Below are positions 30,728-39,870 of a stretch of DNA of 42,305 bases, piece after piece. Source of the stretch: Myxococcota bacterium (GTDB taxonomy: Bacteria > Myxococcota_A > Bradymonadia > UBA7976 > UBA1532). The notes beneath the pieces are model-generated. The model had not been told where the DNA came from, made no database searches, and saw only the letters and a program-made list of their open reading frames with translations. The translations under genes and the position numbers were made by a program. The stretch spans positions 1-42,305 of the forward strand of contig CAUJDF010000001.1 of assembly GCA_963169045.1 (NCBI GenBank). Direction: 5' to 3'. How positions within the stretch are numbered: position 1 is the first letter of the stretch; the number at the start of each line of letters is the position of its first letter.

Positions 30728-32310
30728 GCAGCCGCACCACGTTCTGCCGGGTGAAGATCATCACCCCGCACCTACCCTGGCAGCCCACGGAGACCTTCGA
30801 GTGGGCGGGGCCCGTCGGCTCGCAGTCCCTGAGCGACCTGATGCGCGTCGAGGTCTCGTCGACCGTGGACGGCCCGGTCAACGGCTTCACGCTGCACCTG
30901 GCGCCCCACAACTTCGGGCAGGTCGACTCGCTGGCGGAGCGGATCCCCGCCTACTCGCTGGTGTTCATCGACATGGGCGTCGCTGGCGAGGACGAGGACC
31001 CGACCGTCATGGTCGGGCTCACCGAGCCCGCGGTGGAGTCCGAGCGCTGGACGCCCCAGGGCCCGCAACGCTCGATGGCGATCCGCGGCCGGGGCATCGA
31101 GGCCGTGCTGGTGGACGCGACCGTCTGGTGGGCGCCATACCTCGAGACCCACGCGCTCGAAGCGTCGGACCTCGACCGCACGATCACCGACTCGTTCCTC
31201 GAACAGCTCACCGGGCAGCTCGTGTGGGCGAAACAGATCGTCGGGGAGGACGTCGACCCGCGGCAGGCGCTGCTCTCGATCCTGTTCTACTACCTGTTGA
31301 ACCACGGCAGCAGCTTCATGAACCTGCTCCTGCCGGGCGACAACAAGATCCGCGACCTGCTCCTGCCGGCGGAGTACACACCCGCCGACCTCGACGCGGC
31401 GCTGGCGAAGTTCCCGCCGAAGCCCGGCACCAAGTACAAGGTGCCCCGGTCGTGGACCTACGTCGGCGACAAGCTCGGGCTCACGAAGCTCCTGTTGCAG
31501 ACCGGCTCGATCCACCCGCAGCCAGGCCCGATCCTGAACATGCTGTATCAGGTCATGGACCGCGTGTTCCACGAGCTGTTCGTGACCTACGAGCGCGACG
31601 GCGGGGGGAAGGGCGTGCCGCGGGCGCGCCTGCACCACCGGCTCAAGCCGTTCGCCCTGCCCGGCTTCGCCGAGGCGCTCGACGTCGTGGACTGGACCGT
31701 GCTCGGCCGGCGCCCGACGGCGTCGCGCTTCCTGCTCAACGAGGTCGAGACCGTCGAGATGACGGCCGACGACCTCATGGGCTCGACGCTGGCGCACGGG
31801 ATGCGCGACGTGAAGAACGTGTTTTTCGTCTCGCCCGGCCAGGGCGCGTTCTTCGAGGAAGGCGGCTTCAAGGCGCTGCTTGCGCCGGAGTTCTGCGGGC
31901 GCCGGAGCCAGCCCGGCTACATCGGCCGCTACGGCATCCGGCCCTTGGAGCACACGAGCCCGCACATGGTCATCGGCACGCCCGGCGGCGACCAGCAGGC
32001 CGCCGTGATCAAGGCCGCCGAGGAGATGTCTCGCACGCTGCGCGTCTGGTACGAGCCGCAGCCGATCATGCTCGAAGGCACGATCCAGGTGCGCGGTCGG
32101 GCGAAGTACCGCGCCGGCCGGCGCCTCGTCTGGCACGGCCGCACCGACGACGGGCAGCAGGACGGGCGCCCGACGCGCGAGTTCTACATCCGCGGCGTCC
32201 AGCACAGCTACGACTTCGGGACCGGCGCGTTCCTGTCGACGCTGCAGGTCAACCGCGGCTGGCAGATCGGGCCCGGGCCGGCGGGCGCGCACCGAGCGGG
32301 GGCGGGATGA
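30724..32310 (+). CDS. Baseplate hub protein (gp27/gpD-like)
   Basis: About 528 aa from TTG 30724, which overlaps the previous stop (TTGA). The overall pattern, with an N-terminal beta domain (MRVEVSSTVDGPVNGFTLHL, VMVGLTEP), a helical middle, and a C-terminal RGRAKYRAGRRLVW and REFYIRGVQHSYDFGTGAFLSTL, is that of the hub proteins on which the central spike sits. It occupies the slot after the tape measure. The TTG start is supported only by the overlap; no ATG is near. Confidence 0.75.
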   Translation: MSSRTTFCRVKIITPHLPWQPTETFEWAGPVGSQSLSDLMRVEVSSTVDGPVNGFTLHLAPHNFGQVDSLAERIPAYSLVFIDMGVAGEDEDPTVMVGLTEPAVESERWTPQGPQRSMAIRGRGIEAVLVDATVWWAPYLETHALEASDLDRTITDSFLEQLTGQLVWAKQIVGEDVDPRQALLSILFYYLLNHGSSFMNLLLPGDNKIRDLLLPAEYTPADLDAALAKFPPKPGTKYKVPRSWTYVGDKLGLTKLLLQTGSIHPQPGPILNMLYQVMDRVFHELFVTYERDGGGKGVPRARLHHRLKPFALPGFAEALDVVDWTVLGRRPTASRFLLNEVETVEMTADDLMGSTLAHGMRDVKNVFFVSPGQGAFFEEGGFKALLAPEFCGRRSQPGYIGRYGIRPLEHTSPHMVIGTPGGDQQAAVIKAAEEMSRTLRVWYEPQPIMLEGTIQVRGRAKYRAGRRLVWHGRTDDGQQDGRPTREFYIRGVQHSYDFGTGAFLSTLQVNRGWQIGPGPAGAHRAGAG

Positions 32311-33026
32311 GCAACGAGAACATGGTCGGCGTCGGCGGCGGGCGCCTGTCGATCGTCCCGCAGTGGGCCAGCGTCGAGAAGGTCTACCGCAGCGACCCGA
32401 AGCGCGGCCCCGGATGGCTCTGCAGCGGCCGGATCAGCTCCGGCGCGCCCTACGAGAAGGCCCGCGTCGTCGGCGCCCGCCTGCCGCGCGTGGGGACGAA
32501 GAAGCGCCCCTCGTGGGGCGTGCTGATGTACCTCGCCGGCAACGTCTACGACCCGATCTTCTTCCCGTGCCCGTGGGTCTCGGCGACGCACCACGACATC
32601 GAGTCGCACGACCTCCTCGACGTGTTCGAGCGCTTCGAGATCCACATCGAGGGCGGCTTCTACTCGATCAAGAGCCCCAAGGAGAACGGCGGCGCGAAGT
32701 ACCTGCAGATCGTCGCCGCCAGCGGCGAGGGCGACATCGGCCGCGTCGTGTTGCTCTCGGGCCTCAACCGCATCGCCCGCGGGCCGAGCGCCGAGGGCGC
32801 GCCCATCGGCGACTACATCGCGATCGACTCGATCACGTCGCCGCAGTTCGCGGCGTGGATGATCGCCGTGGATGCGTTCCTCCGCGCCATGCCCGGCGGC
32901 GGCGCCCTGCCGGCGCTCCCGATGGACGCGATCCCGCAGAAGGACGACCAGCCCCCGGTGGCCGCCGAGGCGGTGCAGGTCGTCGGCCAGATCGTGACCG
33001 GCTCCTCGTACTTGAAGGGGAGGTGA
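32307..33026 (+). CDS. Baseplate spike-related protein (tentative)
   Basis: A 239-aa protein from ATG 32307 (ATGA overlap). It has an N-terminal OB-like region (WLCSGRISSGAPYEKARVVGARL), a middle with WGVLMYLAGN and FERFEIHIEGGFYSIKSPKENGG, and a hydrophobic helix near 190-205. Between hub and gp25 genes one expects the spike (gpV/gp5-like), and the OB-like start fits, but no spike beta-helix or PAAR motif is seen. Call by order and fold impression. Confidence 0.5.
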   Translation: MSNENMVGVGGGRLSIVPQWASVEKVYRSDPKRGPGWLCSGRISSGAPYEKARVVGARLPRVGTKKRPSWGVLMYLAGNVYDPIFFPCPWVSATHHDIESHDLLDVFERFEIHIEGGFYSIKSPKENGGAKYLQIVAASGEGDIGRVVLLSGLNRIARGPSAEGAPIGDYIAIDSITSPQFAAWMIAVDAFLRAMPGGGALPALPMDAIPQKDDQPPVAAEAVQVVGQIVTGSSYLKGR

Positions 33027-33029
33027 CTC

Positions 33030-34862
33030 GTGCCGCTCCCGCCTGGACTCGACCCGAGCATCCCGCAGATCGGTGGCGTCGCGTCGCGCCTCGGGCCCGT
33101 CGTGCGCCCGCGCGCGTTCGACCCCGACGCGCCGAACCTGAGCGGCTACGACCTGCGGATGATCTTCCGCATCGTCGACCGCGACACGTTCGAGGTCCTG
33201 CGCGAGCTGGCGGTGCTCGGCCACGTCGAGTCCTACAACCGCCAGCCCGGCGTCCGCCTGGCCGTGCACCCGACGGCCGGCGGCTTCACCGTCGACCTGC
33301 CGGAGACGGACGCGCGCGGGCTCGAGTACCACACCATGCGCGGCTCGTCCGGCGTGTGGCCCGACGGGCGCGGCGCGGGCAAGCCCGACGGCATGGCGTG
33401 GCTCCGGGCCTTGGAGCTGTTCTTCGCCGAGATCCTGCAGCCCATCGTGGCGGGGCGACCACGCGAGCAGGTCGAGCTCGAATGGTTCAACCCCGACGCC
33501 CCGATCAGCGGCGACGATCCCGCCGGTGACTCGCTGTTCGTCGTGGTGCCGCACCAGAGCACGGTGCCGACGACGCGCAACGCGCGGCAGGCCAGCACCT
33601 ACGGCTGGACGGTGTCGCTGTGCGCCTACAAGCGTCGGCAGGCCAGCGCGCGCGAGCTGCAGCGGCGCGCCGAGGCCGAGCTGGGCTTCTACGCGAAGCT
33701 GCTCCGGGGCGTGCAGGCGCTCAACCGCTACTCGTTCGACCAGATGTTCTCGCGCTACCAGCAGACGATCGCGCCGTTCACCCAGGGCGTCGCGGCCGTC
33801 GGCGACGTGCGGCACTTCCTCGAAGGGTACGCGCAGGGCGTCAACACGTTCGTCGCCTACAACGTCAACCTCTTCAACGACGCGGTGCAGGAGCTGGCGG
33901 CGCTGACGGTGAACCTCGACGAGACGCTCGGGGTGAACCAGGGCGACCGCTTCGGCCCCGACGGGCCCGTGCTGCGCGCGTTCGAGAACATGCGCCGGGA
34001 CCTGACCCGGACGTGGGCCGCGGTGGCGCAGCGCGAGGGCGTGCGCGCGCCGAGCCTCGACGGCGACGACGCCATCGGCCCGACCGCCGGCACGGCCGCG
34101 CAGGGCCTGCGCCCGCCGACGGCGCTGGCGAACACGCGCGCCCGCCTCGGGCTCCCCGACCTCGACCGCGGCACCGGGCGCCAGGCGCTCGGCGCCCTGA
34201 GCCTCGGGGCGCGGCAGGCCGCCGTCACGCCCGGCGCGACGCTGGACCGGCTCCGGCCGTCGGGCTTCACCGACATCGACCTGATCCGACTCAACCGGCT
34301 CCGCTGGCCGTACATCGACAGCAGCCGCACGCGACCGAGCGACGACCCGCCGCCCCGGCCCGGCGATCGGTGGGTCGCCTACCTCGGCGAGACGGTGCTG
34401 ATTCCGGCCCGGCACGATGCCGGCGGCGCGACCGGCGCCGCCGACGCCGTCGGCGGGCAGCTCGGCGCCGACCGCGACGAGCGCATCTTCGGCGTCGACA
34501 TCTACGTCGACCCCGAGACGAGGGCGCTGGCGTGGGATCCCGACGTCGGCGACGTCCGCACCATCGGCGGCGTGCCGAATCTCCTGCAGGCGCTGTGGTC
34601 GTGCTGCGTCGTGCCGCTCGGCGCGCTGCACTACGCGCCCGACCTCGGGAGCCACCTGCACCGCGAGTCGCAAGGGAAGTGGGCCACCGACCTGCAGGTC
34701 CGTCTCAACGCCGTCGCAGCGAAGCGGACGTTGGAGCAGGACCCGCGCGTCCGCAGCGTCGACCGTGTTACCGTGGTGGCCCGAAGCGGCGTCTTCGACG
34801 TCGACTTCGAGCTAACCACGATCGACGGCGTGCCGCGGGGCCGGCTGGCGCTGACCTCGTAG
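33030..34862 (+). CDS. Baseplate protein: large N-terminal domain, LysM-like segment and C-terminal gp25-like wedge
   Basis: A 610-aa protein starting at GTG 33030, preceded by a near-perfect GGGGAGGTGA. Residues 1-190 form a beta-rich domain; 200-360 are helical. Around 410-450, RLNRLRWPYIDSS and PGDRWVAYLGETVLIPA resemble a LysM-type segment found in other baseplate proteins. The last 125 residues (FGVDIYVDPETRALAW, GDVRTIGGVPNLLQAL, LEQDPRVRSVDRV) match the gp25/gpW wedge family with high similarity of pattern. T4 gp25 is only about 130 aa, so this is a fusion. It sits before the J gene, as usual. Confidence 0.8.
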   Translation: MPLPPGLDPSIPQIGGVASRLGPVVRPRAFDPDAPNLSGYDLRMIFRIVDRDTFEVLRELAVLGHVESYNRQPGVRLAVHPTAGGFTVDLPETDARGLEYHTMRGSSGVWPDGRGAGKPDGMAWLRALELFFAEILQPIVAGRPREQVELEWFNPDAPISGDDPAGDSLFVVVPHQSTVPTTRNARQASTYGWTVSLCAYKRRQASARELQRRAEAELGFYAKLLRGVQALNRYSFDQMFSRYQQTIAPFTQGVAAVGDVRHFLEGYAQGVNTFVAYNVNLFNDAVQELAALTVNLDETLGVNQGDRFGPDGPVLRAFENMRRDLTRTWAAVAQREGVRAPSLDGDDAIGPTAGTAAQGLRPPTALANTRARLGLPDLDRGTGRQALGALSLGARQAAVTPGATLDRLRPSGFTDIDLIRLNRLRWPYIDSSRTRPSDDPPPRPGDRWVAYLGETVLIPARHDAGGATGAADAVGGQLGADRDERIFGVDIYVDPETRALAWDPDVGDVRTIGGVPNLLQALWSCCVVPLGALHYAPDLGSHLHRESQGKWATDLQVRLNAVAAKRTLEQDPRVRSVDRVTVVARSGVFDVDFELTTIDGVPRGRLALTS

Positions 34863-34875
34863 GCAGGGGGCAGGG

Positions 34876-36066
34876 ATGGCGGAGGACTTCCTCGTCCGCA
34901 CCGAGGAGGAGATCGGCACCGACGGCATGAACGCCGTGGTGGCGCAGACGCGGGCGACCGACGTAGCGCGCGTCTCGATCCTCTCGGCCTTCTGCCGGGG
35001 CGTCTTCGCGCCGGAGCTGGCCCAGGTCTACGCCAGCGGCCTCATCATCGCCGAGGGCTTCTACGTCTCGACCGCGACCGGCGACGCGCTCCGGCGCCGC
35101 CTCGCCGACTTCGGCATCGACTGGCCCGAGGCCGTGGTCGCCTTCACGACGCTGCGCTTCGCGCGCGCGGCTGGCGTGGCCGGCGTGATCCCCATCCCCG
35201 CCGGCACCGTGGCGCGGTGCATCACCGCCGACGGCACCTTCCGCGACTTCGCGACGCGGGCCGACGCCGAGATGGCCGCGAACGAGAACGAGATCGACAT
35301 CGTCGCCGACGCCAGCGAGGAGGGCAGCGGCTACAACGTCGGCGCCGGCACGATCACGACGCTCCCCAACCCGATCCCCGGCTTCGAGGATGGCGACGTC
35401 ACCGTCACCAACGTCTACGCCGTCACGAGCGGGCGCGACGAGGGCAACGACGAGGAGGCGCGCCAGCGCTTCTACGACTGGCTGACGGCCCGGACCCGGG
35501 CGACGCCGGCCGCGCTCGAGTATGCGGCCATGACCTACGCCGAGACGGGCAGCGACGGCGTCGTGCGGCACCCGATCATGAGCGCCGCCGCCGAAGAGTT
35601 CCTCGACGAGCCCGGGCCCGACAACGCCGCGGTGCGGCTCTACATCTGCCAGCACGGCGGCGAGCTGGCCACCGACGAGCAGTTCGAGGGCGTCGAGCAG
35701 CGGATCGACGGCTACACCGACGGCGACGGCAACGAGGTCGAGGGCTGGCGCGCCGCGGGGATCAAGGTCATCTACGCCGACCCGGTCTTCCGCGACGTGG
35801 ACGTCACGATCTCGCTCAAGCTGTCCACCCGCGGCAGCGCCGCGACCGTGCGCCGGCTGCAGTCCGACGTCACGCTCCGCACCGCCTCGCTCCCCATCGA
35901 GAACGGGCGCGGGCGCGGGATGCTCAAGGTCAAGACGCTGTTCGACGCGATCTGCAACCTCGGCGACGAGGTCGAGAACGCGCGGATCATCACCCCCGTC
36001 GAGGACGTGCAGCTCGCGGTGGGGCAGAAGATCGTCCTGCGCTCCCTGACCATCCTGACGGAGTAG
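34876..36066 (+). CDS. Baseplate J-like wedge protein
   Basis: A 396-aa protein; ATG 34876. Typical features of the gp47/gpJ/T4 gp6 family are a helical N-terminus (VARVSILSAFCRGVFAPELAQVY), a middle with VIPIPAGTV and NVYAVTSGRDEGNDEEARQRFYDWL, and a C-terminal beta part ending in LRSLTILTE. It forms the baseplate wedge with the gp25-like protein and with the I-like end of the next gene. Family membership is clear from pattern and order. Confidence 0.88.
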   Translation: MAEDFLVRTEEEIGTDGMNAVVAQTRATDVARVSILSAFCRGVFAPELAQVYASGLIIAEGFYVSTATGDALRRRLADFGIDWPEAVVAFTTLRFARAAGVAGVIPIPAGTVARCITADGTFRDFATRADAEMAANENEIDIVADASEEGSGYNVGAGTITTLPNPIPGFEDGDVTVTNVYAVTSGRDEGNDEEARQRFYDWLTARTRATPAALEYAAMTYAETGSDGVVRHPIMSAAAEEFLDEPGPDNAAVRLYICQHGGELATDEQFEGVEQRIDGYTDGDGNEVEGWRAAGIKVIYADPVFRDVDVTISLKLSTRGSAATVRRLQSDVTLRTASLPIENGRGRGMLKVKTLFDAICNLGDEVENARIITPVEDVQLAVGQKIVLRSLTILTE

Positions 36067-36072
36067 GCGGCG

Positions 36073-39000
36073 ATGGCTGCTCGCTGGCGACACCACGTCC
36101 GCAAGGGCGACGCCGACGCCGACCGCCGCGACCTGCAGGTCAACGGCAGCGCCCGCGCCATCGGGCCGTGGCGCGACGCGCACGGCGACTTCAACGCCCC
36201 GGCCGGCGTGTCGAAGTACGTCGGCTTCGGCGCCGACGGCCGCTGGTACGAGGACGGCGTCGTGGTCTCGACGGGCCTGACGGAGTCGTTCTCCTCGGAC
36301 GTCTACGACCTCAACAGCCTCAAGTGGTCCGTCGCGGCCGAGACGATGGATTGGGACCAGCTCCCGGGCGGCATCGTCGCGTCGACCGCAGGCGGCGCCG
36401 CCGAGCGCTTCGAGGTCGACGGCCGCTTCCAGCTCCGCGGCGACTTCCACGTCCGGCTCACGGTGCAGAGCACCATGACGCCCGGCACCGACGACACCGG
36501 CGAGCTGGACAACGCGGTGTGGTTCGGCGTGCGGCGCCTCACCGACCTCGCCGACTACTGGCGCGTGAAGCACACCCGCAACGCCACCATCGACCACCCG
36601 GCCGGCTTCGCGGCCGAGGTCGGCGGCGTCGGCGAGCAAGAGGGCTACACGGGGTACGGCTTCGGCGCCACGGCGAAGTACGACCTGGTGATCCGGCGCG
36701 AGGCCGGCGTGCTCAAGCTCGACGCGGTGCCGACGAACGACGACCCGATCAACGTCTTCACCGGCGCGGTCTCGGGGATCCTCTTCATCGAGTTCGGCGT
36801 GCGCCAGAACGGCGCCGCCGCCTGGACGGCGACGATCGCGAAGTTCACCCACGTCGAGGGCTGGCACAGCTACACCGGCACGGCGTCGTGGTGGGCGGAG
36901 CAGGCGCGCGGCGTCGTGTTCGAGGAGTGGGTCGGGGACGAGCTCGATCCGCTCCTGTGGACGGCCTCGACGACCGGCGGCGGCTTCGCCACGCCCGGCG
37001 CCGACGACGAGGGACGCGGCCTCGAGATCGGCGTGGCCGTCGCTGGCGCGGGTGGCACGGCCAAGGTCGACGGCGTCACCGTCACCGGCGACTTCACGTC
37101 GCGGACCACGGTGCGCTGGACGCGGCCCGAGACCTACGACATGCCGGTCGAGACGCAAGACACCCTCGTCGCGCTCGACTGGCTGGCCGACGTCGGCGAC
37201 GAGGAGGCGCGCGTCACCGTCGAGGTCACGGTCGACCACGTCGAGGGCGGCGCGTCGCCGGACTTCAAGCGCATCGTCGTCGACCTCTTCATCGACAAGG
37301 CCGACGGCGCGGGCCAGTCGGGCGTGGCGCAGTACGCGAACATGCCCGACGTGCCCGAGGACGGGCTCACCATCGAGTTCGAGCGCCGGGGCCTGGTCTG
37401 GAAGGTCAACGTCGACGACCTGAGCGGCAACCGCCTGATCTCGGCGACGGTGAACGCCGGCAACATCCCCACGGTGCCGATGCTCCCGCGGTTCCGCTGC
37501 GCCAGCGCGAACAGCGGCGCCGACTTCTCGACCGTCGTGGGGACCTTCACGATCGCGACGCCGCACGCGCTGCAGCACGTCGAGGCGTGGCCGTCCGACT
37601 ACTACGGCGCCGGCGCCGGCGCCATCGCGACCTCGAACGAGGTCACGGCCGTCCCCGGCTCCGGCCTGACCCCGGTGCTCTCGCAGCTCGCGTTCATCGA
37701 CATCGGCCTGCGGACGCCGGTGTGGCGGATCGTCGGCTACGGCACCGGCGCGGGCGTCTCGGGCCTGCAGGCGCTTCCGGGCGGGCGCGTCGGCGACGTC
37801 TACGTCGACCCCGACGCGGGGCGGTTCGTGATCCCGGTCGGCAGCACGGACCCCGCGAACGACGGCGGCTTCGTGTTCGTCGACCTGGTGAACGACCGGA
37901 TCAAGCTGTACCGCACCGGGCCCGCGGTGCTGCAGTTCGACGGCGTCATCGGCCAGCGCCAGCTCGGCCTCGGGTACACCGCCCTCGCCGAGTCGACCGG
38001 CGGCAACATGCCGCAGGGCGGCTCCGCGCTCGGCTACGACGAGACGCACGGCACCGGCTCGGCCGGCGGCGACCTGCGGATCTGGACGAGCGAGAAGGGC
38101 ATCACGGCGTTCAACGACTTCAGCAACGCCGCCGTGGCGCTGGTGAAGGACGACGATCCCGGCACCGACGGCACGACGCTGATCTTCCGCAGCGTCGTCT
38201 TGCAGCCGACCGGGGCGCAGCCCGCCGCGCTCGTGGTGGCGGCGCAGCGCCGCACCGACGTCGCGATCGTCGTGTACCGCTCGATCCCGGCCGCGATCCT
38301 CACCGGCGGGGAGGGCTTCCCGGGCGAGAAGGCCAGCGCCATCTACACCGGCACGGCGCCGGACCCCGACAACGACTTCACCGCCGGCAAGATCATCGGT
38401 GCCGCCGCGCTTGGCGTCGGCGAGGTGCCCGACGTGCACGCGCTGCGGCCGACGTCGGAGTGGGCGGCGGGCCTGCCGCTGATCGCCGTGGGGCGCGGCG
38501 TCAGCGGCGCGTGCGTGCTGCAGGACGCCGCGGTGGCCGCCGACGCGGTCACGATGGAGTGGGAGGTCGAGGGCGTCGTCTTCGCCGAGCCCGACGACGT
38601 GCCCGACCTGACGATGCTGCGGTGGGACCCGATCGGCGTGCGCCTCACGCCCGATGCGGACCTGACGCCGGGGGCGCGCACGGGCTGGTTGATCTGCAGC
38701 GAGGGCGCGGCGCGACTCGAGGTCGAGTTCACCTTCTACTTCGGCGGCATCGAGACCGTGTCGCTCGACAGTGGCCTCGCTCGCGACTTCGTCTCGACGC
38801 ACGCGATCGACGCCGAGTTCGTCGGCAAGAACCCGCGCGCGACGGGCCAGGACGTGCTGGTCATCTACCCGCCGCCGGGCCTCGTCGCCGGCACCCGCGT
38901 CGTGTTCGGGCTCCGCGACTACCGGCTCGGCGTCGTCGAGTACGACACCATGACGATCGGCGGCGGGCCGTGGTCGGGGCCGCACATCGGCGGCACGCGC

Positions 39001-39870
39001 TTCGCGCTCGACGGGTGGGGCCTTGACAACGTCGTCGAGGTCACGGTCGGCGGCGTGGCGTGCTTCGGCCTGCAGCTCGACGTGCGCGGCGAGGTGCCGA
39101 GCCTCTCGGCCGTCAACCGTGCCCTCGGCTGGATCGAGCATCCCGAGGCCGAGTCGCCGGTAATGTCCGACGCCGAGCTGGAAGAGACGGCCGAGTGGCC
39201 GCACGACGTCGTGCTCCGGTTCCGCGACGGCTTCGAGGTCCTGCTCCCCGAGGCGTTCGTCTACGAGTCCGACCTCTGCATCGAGCGCAACTTGCGCCGC
39301 CTGCTCGGCCGACTCGACGAGGCGCGCTTCGATCAGGACCCGAAAGCCAACTGGCTGCAGCGGCACATCCTCGTCGCGCTGGCGTACCTGATCTGTCGCG
39401 TCCGGCGCTCGTTCCACACGCCGTTGGAGCGCGACACGTTCCGCGCCGAGGCCGTCGGCGATGGCCTTGAGCACCTGGCCGCGAGCTACGACGCCGCGGA
39501 GCCCTACGGTGGGATGTCGGACGCGCAGCTCCGGGCCTGGATTCTGGCCAAGGCGTTCGGCAACCGCGTCACGGTGAAGGCGATCAAGGACGTCCTCGAG
39601 CCCATCCTCGGCGTGCGCCCGACGATCACCGAGGGCTACCGGGAGTTCACCGTCCACGTCGAGGCGCTCCCCGAGGGCGAGGGCGACTTCCCGGCCAACT
39701 TCTTCGCGGACGAGGACGATCCCGACCTGACGACGGGCGCCTTCTACGACCGCGACTTCTGGGGCGGCGACGACCCGCGGATCGTCGCAGCGCGGCGCGT
39801 GCTGGACATCGTGCGGGCCGCTGGCGTGCGGGCGAATCTGGTGTTCGGGACCGAGGAGGTCGAGGCGTGA
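36073..39870 (+). CDS. Giant baseplate/fibre fusion: two ConA-like domains, IPT-like domain, gpI-like C-terminus
   Basis: A 1265-aa protein, ATG 36073. Two tandem concanavalin/laminin-G-like modules begin near residue 72 (FSSDVYDLNSLKW) and 281 (VVFEEWVGDELDPLLW), sharing an F-x-x-D/W-x-x-x-x-L-D/N-W pattern and used by phages to bind glycans. Beta domains follow, including an IPT/TIG-like segment near 970-1000 (RFALDGWGLDNVVEVTVGGVACF). The last 230 residues (LLGRLDEARFDQDPKANWLQR, LRAWILAKAFGNRVTVKAIKDVLEPILG) resemble the gpI/Mu gp48 wedge protein that follows J and bears the fibre. The usual separate fibre and I proteins seem fused here. Overlaps the next gene by four bases. Confidence 0.72.
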   Translation: MAARWRHHVRKGDADADRRDLQVNGSARAIGPWRDAHGDFNAPAGVSKYVGFGADGRWYEDGVVVSTGLTESFSSDVYDLNSLKWSVAAETMDWDQLPGGIVASTAGGAAERFEVDGRFQLRGDFHVRLTVQSTMTPGTDDTGELDNAVWFGVRRLTDLADYWRVKHTRNATIDHPAGFAAEVGGVGEQEGYTGYGFGATAKYDLVIRREAGVLKLDAVPTNDDPINVFTGAVSGILFIEFGVRQNGAAAWTATIAKFTHVEGWHSYTGTASWWAEQARGVVFEEWVGDELDPLLWTASTTGGGFATPGADDEGRGLEIGVAVAGAGGTAKVDGVTVTGDFTSRTTVRWTRPETYDMPVETQDTLVALDWLADVGDEEARVTVEVTVDHVEGGASPDFKRIVVDLFIDKADGAGQSGVAQYANMPDVPEDGLTIEFERRGLVWKVNVDDLSGNRLISATVNAGNIPTVPMLPRFRCASANSGADFSTVVGTFTIATPHALQHVEAWPSDYYGAGAGAIATSNEVTAVPGSGLTPVLSQLAFIDIGLRTPVWRIVGYGTGAGVSGLQALPGGRVGDVYVDPDAGRFVIPVGSTDPANDGGFVFVDLVNDRIKLYRTGPAVLQFDGVIGQRQLGLGYTALAESTGGNMPQGGSALGYDETHGTGSAGGDLRIWTSEKGITAFNDFSNAAVALVKDDDPGTDGTTLIFRSVVLQPTGAQPAALVVAAQRRTDVAIVVYRSIPAAILTGGEGFPGEKASAIYTGTAPDPDNDFTAGKIIGAAALGVGEVPDVHALRPTSEWAAGLPLIAVGRGVSGACVLQDAAVAADAVTMEWEVEGVVFAEPDDVPDLTMLRWDPIGVRLTPDADLTPGARTGWLICSEGAARLEVEFTFYFGGIETVSLDSGLARDFVSTHAIDAEFVGKNPRATGQDVLVIYPPPGLVAGTRVVFGLRDYRLGVVEYDTMTIGGGPWSGPHIGGTRFALDGWGLDNVVEVTVGGVACFGLQLDVRGEVPSLSAVNRALGWIEHPEAESPVMSDAELEETAEWPHDVVLRFRDGFEVLLPEAFVYESDLCIERNLRRLLGRLDEARFDQDPKANWLQRHILVALAYLICRVRRSFHTPLERDTFRAEAVGDGLEHLAASYDAAEPYGGMSDAQLRAWILAKAFGNRVTVKAIKDVLEPILGVRPTITEGYREFTVHVEALPEGEGDFPANFFADEDDPDLTTGAFYDRDFWGGDDPRIVAARRVLDIVRAAGVRANLVFGTEEVEA

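Noticed and set aside
34768-39657. A 1629-codon minus-strand open frame opposite the baseplate genes
   Set aside because: It is an antisense shadow: low-complexity repeats of V, R, A and D, no motifs, no start signal, while the plus-strand frames carry recognisable baseplate families.
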